Below the pieces are notes generated by a model. It saw only the letters and a list, made by a program, of their open reading frames with translations, did not search any database and was not told where the DNA came from. A stretch of DNA of 12,952 bases from Bacteroidota bacterium. Its GTDB lineage: Bacteria; Bacteroidota; Bacteroidia; Chitinophagales; Chitinophagaceae. The position numbers and the translations under genes were made by a program. Position 1 is the stretch's first letter, and the number at the start of each line of letters is the position of its first letter. The stretch lies in NCBI GenBank assembly GCA_023436685.1, contig JAEZIL010000293.1, positions 1 through 12,952 of the forward strand, written 5' to 3'. Below, one piece after another: positions 6,302 through 12,952 of this stretch.

Positions 6302-7369
6302 ATGAAAGGCTTCATTTTTACAAAATATACTGAAGAAAGTAACGGTAAGTCGCCGTTTGATAAGCTTTTGAATCTTTTTATGGAGTTATTGCATTACACA
6401 AGTGGTGATGCAACGGAAGCATTAGATTGGCTTACACAATTAGACAGGAAACATCAGCTTACCGATGAAGAGTATGGTATTGGTGACTTTATTGAAGAAA
6501 TGAAGCAAAAGGGTTATCTGGAAGAAAATGAACGTAACGGCGCCTTCAAGATAACTGCTAAAACAGAAATGACCATTCGTAAGCGCTCTTTAGAGGAGAT
6601 TTTTGGCAAGTTGAAGAAAGCTAATAGAGGCAATCATCACACTTTCAAAAATGGCCAGGGAGATGAAGTTAACCCTGAAATAAGACCATACGAATTTGGG
6701 GATCTTTTAGAGACCATTGATTATACAGGCAGTTTAAAAAACTCTTTTATTAATCATGGTGTGGAACAATTGAAATTAGAGCAGGGAGATCTGGAGGTCC
6801 ATGAGATGGACTATAAGACGCAAACTTCTACTGTATTGATGATTGATATTTCACACTCAATGATTTTGTATGGTGAAGACAGAATTACGCCTGCTAAGAA
6901 AGTGGCTATGGCCTTGAGTGAGTTGATAACTACACGGTATCCTAAAGATACATTGGATATAGTGGTGTTTGGAAATGATGCAGAACAAATAGAGATGAAA
7001 GATTTGCCTTACCTGCAGGTTGGCCCTTATCATACAAATACCGTTGCAGGCCTTGAGCTGGCAATGGATCTGCTCCGCAGGCGCAAGAACCCTAATAAGC
7101 AGATTTTTATGATAACTGACGGTAAACCTACTTGCCTGAAGATTGGGAATAAATACTATAAGAATAGCTTTGGAATAGATAGTAAGATATTAAACCGTAC
7201 TTTGAATCTGGCAGGTCAGTTAAAGCGGATGAAAATTCCAGTTATTACTTTTATGATAGCAAGCGATCCCTATTTGCAGGCATTCGTACGTAATTTTACC
7301 GAGGTAAATGGAGGGAAAGCTTTCTATTCCTCACTAGATGGGCTGGGCCAATTCGTATTTGAAGACTAA
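6302..7369 (+). CDS. von Willebrand factor A (VWA) domain protein
   Basis: This 355-residue protein has no signal peptide or membrane segment, so it is probably cytoplasmic. The N-terminal 170 residues are charged and helical; the VWA domain covers about 174-350. Its metal-ion-dependent adhesion site is complete: DISHS (D182, S184, S186), the threonine in YHTNT (about 245-247) and ITDGKP (D273). The pattern resembles chelatase-subunit-like VWA proteins (ChlD/BchD, CoxE-type), which usually work with an AAA+ MoxR-like ATPase. No such ATPase lies next to it here; the neighbours are the divergent SRPBCC gene and convergent pyrH. The partner must be encoded elsewhere, or this protein acts alone. 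The ATG at 6302 is the natural start. The domain call is firm; the biological role is not known. Confidence 0.88.
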   Translation: MKGFIFTKYTEESNGKSPFDKLLNLFMELLHYTSGDATEALDWLTQLDRKHQLTDEEYGIGDFIEEMKQKGYLEENERNGAFKITAKTEMTIRKRSLEEIFGKLKKANRGNHHTFKNGQGDEVNPEIRPYEFGDLLETIDYTGSLKNSFINHGVEQLKLEQGDLEVHEMDYKTQTSTVLMIDISHSMILYGEDRITPAKKVAMALSELITTRYPKDTLDIVVFGNDAEQIEMKDLPYLQVGPYHTNTVAGLELAMDLLRRRKNPNKQIFMITDGKPTCLKIGNKYYKNSFGIDSKILNRTLNLAGQLKRMKIPVITFMIASDPYLQAFVRNFTEVNGGKAFYSSLDGLGQFVFED

Positions 7370-7375
7370 GAGCGA

Positions 7376-7405
7376 AATAAAAGGAAACGGCTAAGGTAGT
7401 TTAGC
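7376..7405 (-). terminator. Weak possible terminator after pyrH
   Basis: On the minus strand, GCTAA (7405-7401) and TTAGC (7394-7390) can form a 5-bp stem that starts in the pyrH stop codon, followed by CGTTTCCTTTTATTT. The stem is short and the T-run interrupted. It is the only candidate between the convergent VWA and pyrH genes. Confidence 0.3.
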
Positions 7406-8111
7406 TCACCAGCGTACCCACTGCCTTGCCGGTAATTACATCAAGTAGGTTGCCGGTTGCATTCATGTCAAATACTATAATAGGCAGATTGTTTTCCTGG
7501 CAAAGCGTAAAGGCAGTCATATCCATTACTTTCAGTTCTTTACTGATTACTTCAGCAAAAGTTAGCTTATCATAGCGGGTGGCGCTTTTATCTTTTTCAG
7601 GGTCGGCAGTATAAATACCATCAACCCGTGTACCTTTCAGTATCACATCAGCATTTATTTCAATTGCCCTTAGCGAACCGGCAGTATCAGTAGTAAAGTA
7701 AGGGTTACCTGTACCCGCGCCAAATATTACAACACGCCCTTTTTCCAAATGCCGAATGGCACGTCTGCGTATATAAGGTTCAGCAATTTGCTCCATTTTT
7801 ATAGCACTTTGCAGGCGGGTTTTAACGCCAACCTTTTCAAGGGATGCCTGAAGCGCCATGCCATTTATCACAGTAGCCAGCATACCCATATAATCGCCTT
7901 GGGCACGTTCAATGCCTGTTTCTGCCTCGTTCATGCCTCTGTAAATATTACCGCCTCCTATTACTATGGCTACCTGTACCCCCAAATCGGTAATAGCTTT
8001 TATATCAAGCGCATATTGCTCCAGCATTTTAGGGTCAAGTCCGAAGTTACGGTCGCCCATCAACGATTCCCCTGAAAGCTTTAATAATACACGGTTGAAT
8101 TTAGGTAACAT
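7401..8111 (-). CDS. pyrH: UMP kinase
   Basis: Bacterial UMP kinase phosphorylates UMP to UDP with ATP in pyrimidine nucleotide synthesis; it is a hexamer of the amino-acid-kinase fold and is usually essential. The 236 residues match the usual length. Motifs in order are [12 protein letters not shown] (phosphate-binding start), [10 protein letters not shown] (50-59), the [16 protein letters not shown] segment (72-87, with D73 at the UMP site), [23 protein letters not shown] and [16 protein letters not shown] (nucleotide-binding region), then [10 protein letters not shown]. In many genomes pyrH sits beside frr and tsf, but here the downstream neighbour is a convergent unrelated gene. A near-consensus box TTTCTTTG (8138-8131, minus strand) lies 19 bases before the start and could be its promoter, separate from the upstream glycosyltransferase gene, which has its own terminator. 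Confidence 0.98.
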   Translation of the reverse strand: MLPKFNRVLLKLSGESLMGDRNFGLDPKMLEQYALDIKAITDLGVQVAIVIGGGNIYRGMNEAETGIERAQGDYMGMLATVINGMALQASLEKVGVKTRLQSAIKMEQIAEPYIRRRAIRHLEKGRVVIFGAGTGNPYFTTDTAGSLRAIEINADVILKGTRVDGIYTADPEKDKSATRYDKLTFAEVISKELKVMDMTAFTLCQENNLPIIVFDMNATGNLLDVITGKAVGTLVS

Positions 8112-8176
8112 GTTTTTGCTGATTTGTTTGCAAAGAAATAAAACTATTAAGATACTATGGCCTTTTTTCTTTTAGC

Positions 8177-8201
8177 AAAAAAAGTTATTGCGCCTACAAT
8201 A
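8177..8201 (-). terminator. Intrinsic terminator after the GT-C glycosyltransferase gene
   Basis: On the minus strand, TATTGT (8201-8196) pairs with GCAATA (8191-8186), including one G-U pair, around an AGGC loop. It is followed by AC and a run of seven T (8183-8177). It begins right after the stop codon of the membrane protein gene, so pyrH most likely has its own promoter. Confidence 0.6.
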
Positions 8202-10007
8202 TTAGTCATTGAATGATAACGCTTTAATCTCATCTATAACTAAAGGTTGACTGCATTCATCTCCCCAAAAATAAATACAAACGTTGTCAAAGTCATCTTT
8301 AGGAATCTTTGTGTCGATATACAGGCTTTTGGTTGTCCCGTTATCGAGCCAACGGAACAAACGGATCATGTTTTCTTTCACAATCACATCTCCTTTTTTA
8401 AAACGTACAACAAACTGTGTCATACGCCAGGCCTCCCATTCTTTAAAAATACTCCGGAATGTGCCCTGCACGCGTAGCCACTTTGCATTGCGGCGTGTAT
8501 AGCTGAACTTGTATTCTTTACTCGAAGATCGCTCGTTTATAAATAAAGAACAATGGCCTTGAATGGTTAAAGAAGAATCTTTCACTGTACTGCTATCGCA
8601 ATCTTCAAAGTTATTGATATACAGTAGTGTCATCTCTTTTGGTGTTCCCTCAAAAATATCTTTAGCATCTTTTAGTTTTTCTACTTCCGGGCCTACACGA
8701 TATCTATATATTACCTTCCAATAGTATGGGTTTGTCATTCCCCACGAATCGTATAGTCCTTGCCCTGCATGGGCATTGTATGTAAACCAAATGTTGAAGT
8801 ATGCGAGTAAAACGATAATAGGTATTGCTATTCGTTTTAATGTACGTTTACCTGACAGGTATTGCAGAAATGAAGCGAAAGGGAATAAAATAATTGGGTA
8901 GCTCTGTATCATAGCGCGGCCGCCGGTACCGCCATACCACCAAATATCCCAGGCTGAAACGATGTACAAGTTCAAAATAAAGAAACTAAGGATGGCTACT
9001 TTATTTTTTCCGGTTTTCAGAAATGGTATTATTCCTATCAAGCTACATATCATCACCGGGGTATATGTTATCCACCCGCTTCTATAGCTAAACATATAAT
9101 TTCCTAAGTGAGGTTTGAACCACGAAAAAGTTTTATCCTGATAGCTATAAACAAAGAATTCATCAGCAACGTATTTCCAGTAGATAATTTGAATACTGCC
9201 CACTATACCAATGCATAAAATACAAATACAGATTTTAGGCAACTGACTGTTTAAAAAACTGATCTTTTCTCTAAGGGCCCCTGGTGATAATCTTTCCATC
9301 CCCCATAATAGTGGGATGAGGATACATATAATTTCAGAAGGGCGGGTTAGTACTGCAAGACCACATAATAGCCCAATACTTATGGCATATTTATAACTTG
9401 GATTTCTATAAAAATGATAAGTATTTAAAAGTAAAAACACATAAACAGTAAATAGCCAATTATGTGTTAGGGCACCATCAATTGAGGTATAATTCAGGTA
9501 GTTAGTTCCAAATACAAGCAAGAGTAGCATAGCTGCCCCTATTCTGTCACTGTAAAAAAGCAACAGTATTTTCCTAAAAAACCAAACCCCAACCAGCCCC
9601 ACCAATAAGCTGCCAATCTGTATAGCAAATTGATAGGGAACCGAGAACCCATCGGCCTCATAGCCAAGCTTAGGTGCCAGAAAATGTGCAGTAAAAAAGA
9701 ATGGTGAATACATCACGGCCATACCTGCCGAATAGGTATTTACCCTGCCTCCATTTGGAGCTACGAAAGATTGATCGAATCGGGGGGTGAAGTTATATTT
9801 ATTGATTATGCTATCTCCGAAGCGTTGTTGTTTAAGATCTTTATAAATAAATAAGGATGGTAAATACCAATAATATCCGCTAACGTCCCATCCAAGCGAT
9901 GATTCACCAGCGGCTTTGCCCCATTTAGGATAAAAACTAAATGTAGCATAGCACATTAATACCAGGCAGGCAATAAAGGAGTATTTAGATAGACGGTTGC
10001 TATTCAT
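8202..10007 (-). CDS. Multispanning GT-C-type glycosyltransferase-like membrane protein with C-terminal periplasmic domain
   Basis: The 601 residues split into about ten hydrophobic helices (roughly 8-26, 127-148, 157-170, 180-196, 207-232, 258-278, 316-330, 337-352, 368-385, 392-408) and a soluble C-terminal region (about 410-601), rich in beta-strand-like segments. The first long loop carries GWDVSGYYWYLP (39-50); an acidic residue there is a hallmark of GT-C enzymes, which use polyprenyl-phosphate sugars. A second conserved-looking stretch, SAWDIWWYGGTGGRAMIQSYP (351-371), is typical of Bacteroidota proteins annotated as family 39-like glycosyltransferases. The acceptor, whether protein, lipid or polysaccharide, cannot be read. 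The C-terminal domain may bind it. The gene is alone on its strand apart from pyrH downstream and is divergent from the two-component system. It is not in a visible polysaccharide cluster. Confidence 0.78.
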   Translation of the reverse strand: MNSNRLSKYSFIACLVLMCYATFSFYPKWGKAAGESSLGWDVSGYYWYLPSLFIYKDLKQQRFGDSIINKYNFTPRFDQSFVAPNGGRVNTYSAGMAVMYSPFFFTAHFLAPKLGYEADGFSVPYQFAIQIGSLLVGLVGVWFFRKILLLFYSDRIGAAMLLLLVFGTNYLNYTSIDGALTHNWLFTVYVFLLLNTYHFYRNPSYKYAISIGLLCGLAVLTRPSEIICILIPLLWGMERLSPGALREKISFLNSQLPKICICILCIGIVGSIQIIYWKYVADEFFVYSYQDKTFSWFKPHLGNYMFSYRSGWITYTPVMICSLIGIIPFLKTGKNKVAILSFFILNLYIVSAWDIWWYGGTGGRAMIQSYPIILFPFASFLQYLSGKRTLKRIAIPIIVLLAYFNIWFTYNAHAGQGLYDSWGMTNPYYWKVIYRYRVGPEVEKLKDAKDIFEGTPKEMTLLYINNFEDCDSSTVKDSSLTIQGHCSLFINERSSSKEYKFSYTRRNAKWLRVQGTFRSIFKEWEAWRMTQFVVRFKKGDVIVKENMIRLFRWLDNGTTKSLYIDTKIPKDDFDNVCIYFWGDECSQPLVIDEIKALSFND

Positions 10008-10140
10008 AAAATTTATTGTGGTTCACACTACAAATAATAATAAATGGATATTATTTTTCAGTTAAAGTGAGTATCTTAATACGTGCTAAACTAAATTTTT
10101 ATTGCTGTAACTAGATAGCTGGCTTATCTAAATTAAAAAC

Positions 10141-10836
10141 ATGGCGCAAACTATACTACTGGTTGAAGACGAAAAAAAAATTGCTGATACCATCAAATCG
10201 GGATTAAGCGAACATGGCTATAGTGTATCAACGGCATACGATGGACTTGATGCAAAGGAGCTAATTGAGAATAACAAATATGATCTGATTATCCTTGATA
10301 TTAATTTGCCATCGATAAATGGTTATGAATTGTGTACGATGATAAGGGAAAAAGACAAAATGACCCCAATTGTACTGCTTACAGCCTTAAACTTAACCGA
10401 GAATAAAGTACAGGGTTTGGAACTGGGGGCTGATGACTATATTGCTAAGCCTTTTGAGTTTAGGGAGTTAGTAGCGAGAATAAGAGCCTTATTACGGCGT
10501 ATGGAAACACGTGAAATGCCTAATGAGGAAAAAATATTAAAAATAGCCAATCTAGAACTGAACCTCGATAGTAAAGAAGTAAAACGCGATAATCAAAAAA
10601 TCAGCCTTACAGCTAAAGAATTTCAATTGCTAGAATACTTTTTGCGTAACAGAGGTAAAGTAGTGTCGAGGGCTGATATAGCACGGAGCGTATGGGATAT
10701 CAATTTCGATACGCAAACCAATGTGATAGATGTGTATATCAACTTTCTTCGTAAGAAAATAGACAAACAATTTACACCTAAATTAATACACACTCATGTA
10801 GGTATTGGATATGTACTAAAAGCAGAAGCTGATTAA
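10141..10836 (+). CDS. OmpR/PhoB-family DNA-binding response regulator
   Basis: This 231-residue protein has a receiver domain (1-120) followed by a winged-helix effector domain (about 130-228). The receiver residues are complete: acidic pocket E9/D10, phospho-acceptor D53 in LIILDINLP, T81 in VLLTA, and K103 in DDYIAKPFE. The effector has the OmpR-type LTAKEFQLLEYFLRNRGKVVSRADI helix pair, the VWD turn, the NVIDVYINFLRKKID recognition helix and a GIGYVL wing. It overlaps the sensor kinase by one base (TAATG), so the two form a cognate pair. The target genes are unknown; the divergent glycosyltransferase gene, 133 bases away, is a natural candidate by position only. The subfamily resembles CusR/RprY-type regulators, but no specific stimulus can be assigned. 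Confidence 0.96.
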   Translation: MAQTILLVEDEKKIADTIKSGLSEHGYSVSTAYDGLDAKELIENNKYDLIILDINLPSINGYELCTMIREKDKMTPIVLLTALNLTENKVQGLELGADDYIAKPFEFRELVARIRALLRRMETREMPNEEKILKIANLELNLDSKEVKRDNQKISLTAKEFQLLEYFLRNRGKVVSRADIARSVWDINFDTQTNVIDVYINFLRKKIDKQFTPKLIHTHVGIGYVLKAEAD

Positions 10837-12227
10837 TGGGAATTAAAAACCGTATTACACTTACATTTACTCTTATTGTAACAGTAATACTTTTGCTGTT
10901 ATGTAGTGCCGTATATGTATTCTCGCATAGCGACCGTGTCGATCATTTTCGGCAAAGGTTGGATGCAAAAGCTAATAATACTGCCATCCTGATTAATACC
11001 AGGGCGTTCTCAAAAGATATGTTAAGTATGGTTAATGAATCCGTACTTAGTTCATTAATGAGGAAAAGTATACGAGTGTATGAACATAAAGGAGATCAAT
11101 TCTATGAGATATTCACATATGACGATGCCGGAGCGACACCATTGAATCTGCAGCGAGGCATACTAAATATTCTCTCTAAGAAAAAGAAATTCTTTTTTAA
11201 AGATGGCGAGAGGACTGGTATTGCATTAGAACGCAAGCTGGGAGATAGTAGGCTTATAGTTCTTGTCTCAGCATTCGACGAAAAGTCGGCTATATGGTTA
11301 TCACAACTAAGTACTATTCTTATTATTTTCTTTTTTGCCAGTATAGCCGTGTCTTTTGGTATAGTGTATATGTTTGCTTCAAAAATAGTATCATCAATTA
11401 GTAATATAAGCGATGAAATATATCACATATCATCTGCCAATCTTTCCCAACGGTTGTATTTTGGTGAGGGTAAAGATGAGCTAGGTAAGTTGGCCGCAAA
11501 TGTTAACAAATTACTTGATAAACTTCAGGCATCGCTAGATACGCAAAGAAGGTTTATTGCAAATGCTTCGCATGAATTGGCTACACCACTTACATCTATC
11601 ATTAGCCAAATGGACGTTGCACTACAAAAAGAACGTAGCAATGAAGAATATAAGAAGGTAATAACATCTGTAAAGGATGATATGCGAAGGCTGGCATTAT
11701 TACTAAAAAGCCTTCTTGAAATTGCAAAAGCCAGTGGTTCTCCTGGTGGTATAGAGTTATCAACCGTACGTATCGACGAATTACTTATGTCGCTACCTGC
11801 AGATATAAAGAGAATAAGTCAATTATATGATGTAAGGTTAGACTTTGATGATTTTGCTGATGATGATACTGCTTTCTGTGTTTATGGCAATCCCGCATTG
11901 TTATATAGTGCTTTAAGAAACATTGTTCATAACGCATGTAAATTCTCCCGTACAAAAATTGCATATGTTTATCTGGGCTTTACTGATACTCACATTACCG
12001 TTTCGGTTCAGGACGATGGTCCCGGGATAGCGCCAGAAGATTACGATCTGATATTCCAGCCGTTTTTCAGAGGCTATAAGCAAGATAATTTAATATATGG
12101 TACAGGTTTGGGATTAGCTCTAACTCAACGAATTGTGAGCCTGCATAAAGGGCAAATAGTGGTTGATACAGAAGTAGGTAAAGGCAGCACCTTTCGTGTA
12201 GTATTGCCCAGAGAAAACAAGGCATAA
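10836..12227 (+). CDS. Sensor histidine kinase
   Basis: The 463 residues are laid out as: TM1 (about 8-30), a periplasmic sensor region of about 120 residues (31-152), TM2 (about 156-181), HAMP linker (about 182-235), HisKA and HATPase domains. The phospho-acceptor is H246 in ASHELATPLTSI; the common Arg of SHELRTPL is Ala here, as in a subset of kinases. The ATP-binding boxes are all present: N box VHNACKF (N366), G1 DDGPGIAP (393-400), F box FQPFFRG, and G2 GTGLGLALT (422-430). It is membrane-bound, senses an extracytoplasmic signal and phosphorylates the regulator encoded one base upstream. The sensor region has no recognised fold that I can name, and several lysines cluster at 115-122 (KKKKFFFK). 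The stimulus is unknown. Confidence 0.96.
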   Translation: MGIKNRITLTFTLIVTVILLLLCSAVYVFSHSDRVDHFRQRLDAKANNTAILINTRAFSKDMLSMVNESVLSSLMRKSIRVYEHKGDQFYEIFTYDDAGATPLNLQRGILNILSKKKKFFFKDGERTGIALERKLGDSRLIVLVSAFDEKSAIWLSQLSTILIIFFFASIAVSFGIVYMFASKIVSSISNISDEIYHISSANLSQRLYFGEGKDELGKLAANVNKLLDKLQASLDTQRRFIANASHELATPLTSIISQMDVALQKERSNEEYKKVITSVKDDMRRLALLLKSLLEIAKASGSPGGIELSTVRIDELLMSLPADIKRISQLYDVRLDFDDFADDDTAFCVYGNPALLYSALRNIVHNACKFSRTKIAYVYLGFTDTHITVSVQDDGPGIAPEDYDLIFQPFFRGYKQDNLIYGTGLGLALTQRIVSLHKGQIVVDTEVGKGSTFRVVLPRENKA

Positions 12228-12233
12228 ATTCTG

Positions 12234-12247
12234 CTTATATATATAAG
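12234..12247. repeat. 14-bp perfect AT-rich palindrome between the kinase gene and panD
   Basis: CTTATATATATAAG reads the same on both strands. It lies 6 bases after the kinase stop and just before the presumed -33 region of the panD promoter. It could be an operator or a chance AT palindrome; it is not followed by a T-run, so it is not a terminator. Confidence 0.4.
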
Positions 12248-12249
12248 TG

Positions 12250-12278
12250 TTGCACTTCATATAGTTATTGTACCTTTG
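12250..12278 (+). promoter_or_regulatory. Bacteroidetes-type promoter for panD
   Basis: TTG (12250-12252), an 18-base spacer and TACCTTTG (12271-12278) match the Bacteroidetes consensus, with a spacer one base short. The ATG at 12286 lies seven bases past the box, so the leader is very short. The box covers the alternative TTG start at 12268, which argues against that longer reading. Confidence 0.7.
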
Positions 12279-12285
12279 CGCCGCT

Positions 12286-12630
12286 ATGCGCATCGAAGTA
12301 TTAAAGTCTAAAATCCATAGGGTAAAAGTTACTGAAGCAAACCTTCATTACATTGGTAGCATTACAATAGATGAAAACCTGATGGATGCCGCTAATCTTA
12401 TAGAAAATGAGAAGGTTCAAGTACTTAATATAGATAATGGTGAAAGGCTGGAAACCTATGTAATAAAAGGTGCAAGGGGTACAGGCATGATTTGCTTAAA
12501 TGGTCCGGCTGCTCGCAGGGTAGCAGTAGGAGATACCGTTATTGTTATTTCATATGCAAGTATGGATTTTGAAGAAGCCAAATCTTTTAAGCCTGCGATC
12601 ATTTTCCCCAAGGAAGGCAATGCGCTATAA
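12286..12630 (+). CDS. panD: Aspartate 1-decarboxylase
   Basis: This pyruvoyl enzyme makes beta-alanine from L-aspartate for pantothenate and coenzyme A synthesis. From the ATG at 12286 it has 114 residues; E. coli PanD has 126. The N-terminus [20 protein letters not shown] is the family start, including K9. The self-cleavage site YIGSITID places Gly24-Ser25 exactly where the proenzyme splits to form the pyruvoyl group on Ser25. Later motifs are [15 protein letters not shown], with the conserved tyrosine, and the [24 protein letters not shown] segment typical of the double-psi barrel. A longer reading from TTG at 12268 is rejected because it overlaps the promoter. The flippase-like gene starts 17 bases downstream and is probably co-transcribed. 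No panB or panC is seen in the window. Confidence 0.97.
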   Translation: MRIEVLKSKIHRVKVTEANLHYIGSITIDENLMDAANLIENEKVQVLNIDNGERLETYVIKGARGTGMICLNGPAARRVAVGDTVIVISYASMDFEEAKSFKPAIIFPKEGNAL

Positions 12631-12647
12631 TCACTATCTTTAAAAGC

Positions 12648-12952
12648 ATGAAGAAACGCACCCTGATTACAGCAGTGCAATACCTCATCTTTCTTGGTTT
12701 AGGTATCGGCATTATTTATTACATGTTTCAAAGCATGTCTGCCGATGATAAGTCTACAATGGTTGCTTCAATCAAGCAAACAAGGCTAATATTTATCTTG
12801 CCGGTTATAGTTTGCGGTTTTTTTTCTCATTTTTTTAGGGCCATGCGTTGGAGGTTGCTGCTTAAGCCTTTGGAAATACACCCCGGTGTTGTTAATACAA
12901 CTCTTTCGGTGCTTATTGGCTACCTGGTTAACTTATTAGTGCCTCGTATGGG
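12648..12952 (+). CDS. Flippase-like / lysylphosphatidylglycerol synthase-type membrane protein (3' truncated)
   Basis: The gene starts at the ATG at 12648 and runs off the window end, so 101 complete codons are visible. The protein begins MKKRTLITAVQYLIFLGLGIGIIYYMF, a first membrane helix, followed by a polar loop and a second helix (about 47-63, LIFILPVIVCGFFSHFF). Then comes the signature RAMRWRLLLKPL...NTTLSVLIGYLVNLLVPRMG, matching the start of the YbhN/UPF0104 (LPG synthase transmembrane, AglD-like) fold: SH-x-x-RA-x-RW-x-x-LL-x-P and Y-x-x-N-x-x-x-PR-x-G. Members of this family are multispanning proteins linked to lipid or lipid-linked sugar transfer or flipping; the specific activity is not fixed by the visible part. 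It lies 17 bases after panD, an arrangement I believe is common in Bacteroidota. Confidence 0.85.
   Translation, partial: MKKRTLITAVQYLIFLGLGIGIIYYMFQSMSADDKSTMVASIKQTRLIFILPVIVCGFFSHFFRAMRWRLLLKPLEIHPGVVNTTLSVLIGYLVNLLVPRM

Noticed and set aside
6076..6333. 85-codon plus-strand frame between the SRPBCC and VWA genes
   Set aside because: It is mostly antisense to the SRPBCC gene and overlaps the VWA start; its sequence is of low quality as a protein.
12268..12285. TTG start adding six residues to PanD
   Set aside because: It overlaps the TACCTTTG promoter box, and the shorter form begins with the conserved PanD N-terminus.
1..12952. Defence system, prophage, mobile element or CRISPR array
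   Set aside because: No transposase, integrase, repeat-spacer pattern, toxin-antitoxin pair or phage structural gene is visible. Gene content and base composition look uniform and chromosomal.

Overview
The window looks like an ordinary chromosomal segment of an AT-rich Bacteroidota, probably near Chitinophagaceae or a related order. Five things point there: a PorV/PorQ-type outer-membrane protein beside the end of a secreted protein with a FlgD-like C-terminal domain, Bacteroidetes sigma-ABfr-type promoters (TTTG-N19-TAnnTTTG), little use of Shine-Dalgarno sites, a Bacteroidota-style lipoprotein, and typical housekeeping neighbours. I see no tRNA, rRNA, CRISPR array, insertion sequence, phage gene or integration site. 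The family assignments come from reading the protein sequences; no searches were run.

Layout. Positions 1-2135 (+) hold the 3' end of a large exported protein with a FlgD-like Ig domain, then a PorV/PorQ-like beta-barrel gene, closed by a strong terminator. Positions 2223-3105 (+) hold greA and a HIT-family gene that overlap by one base (TAATG), followed by a second strong terminator. Positions 3106-4193 (-) form a two-gene unit with a clear promoter: a divergent SAM hydroxide adenosyltransferase-like protein and an antibiotic-biosynthesis-monooxygenase-like protein, overlapping by ATGA. Positions 4306-5739 (+) encode a beta-helix lipoprotein whose stop codon overlaps that of a convergent SRPBCC gene (5736-6215, -). 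Positions 6302-7369 (+) encode a von Willebrand factor A protein. Positions 7401-10007 (-) carry pyrH (UMP kinase) and, upstream of it, a multispanning GT-C-type glycosyltransferase with its own terminator. Positions 10141-12227 (+) are an OmpR-type response regulator and its histidine kinase, overlapping by one base. Positions 12286-12952 (+) are panD (aspartate decarboxylase) and the start of a flippase-like/LPG-synthase-type membrane protein, cut by the window end.

How the genes work together. The clearest functional units are the exported protein with its PorV-like partner (type IX secretion or cell surface), the two-component system, and greA-HIT. The others are housekeeping genes (pyrH, panD) mixed with envelope proteins. 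No gap between genes exceeds about 135 bases, and those gaps hold promoters and terminators.

I did not find a convincing undescribed system. The items most worth a second look are the SAM hydroxide adenosyltransferase-like protein, which seems to lack the family's catalytic histidine and GVG loop, and the repeated placement of -7 promoter boxes only 3-12 bases before start codons, which suggests leaderless or nearly leaderless mRNAs.
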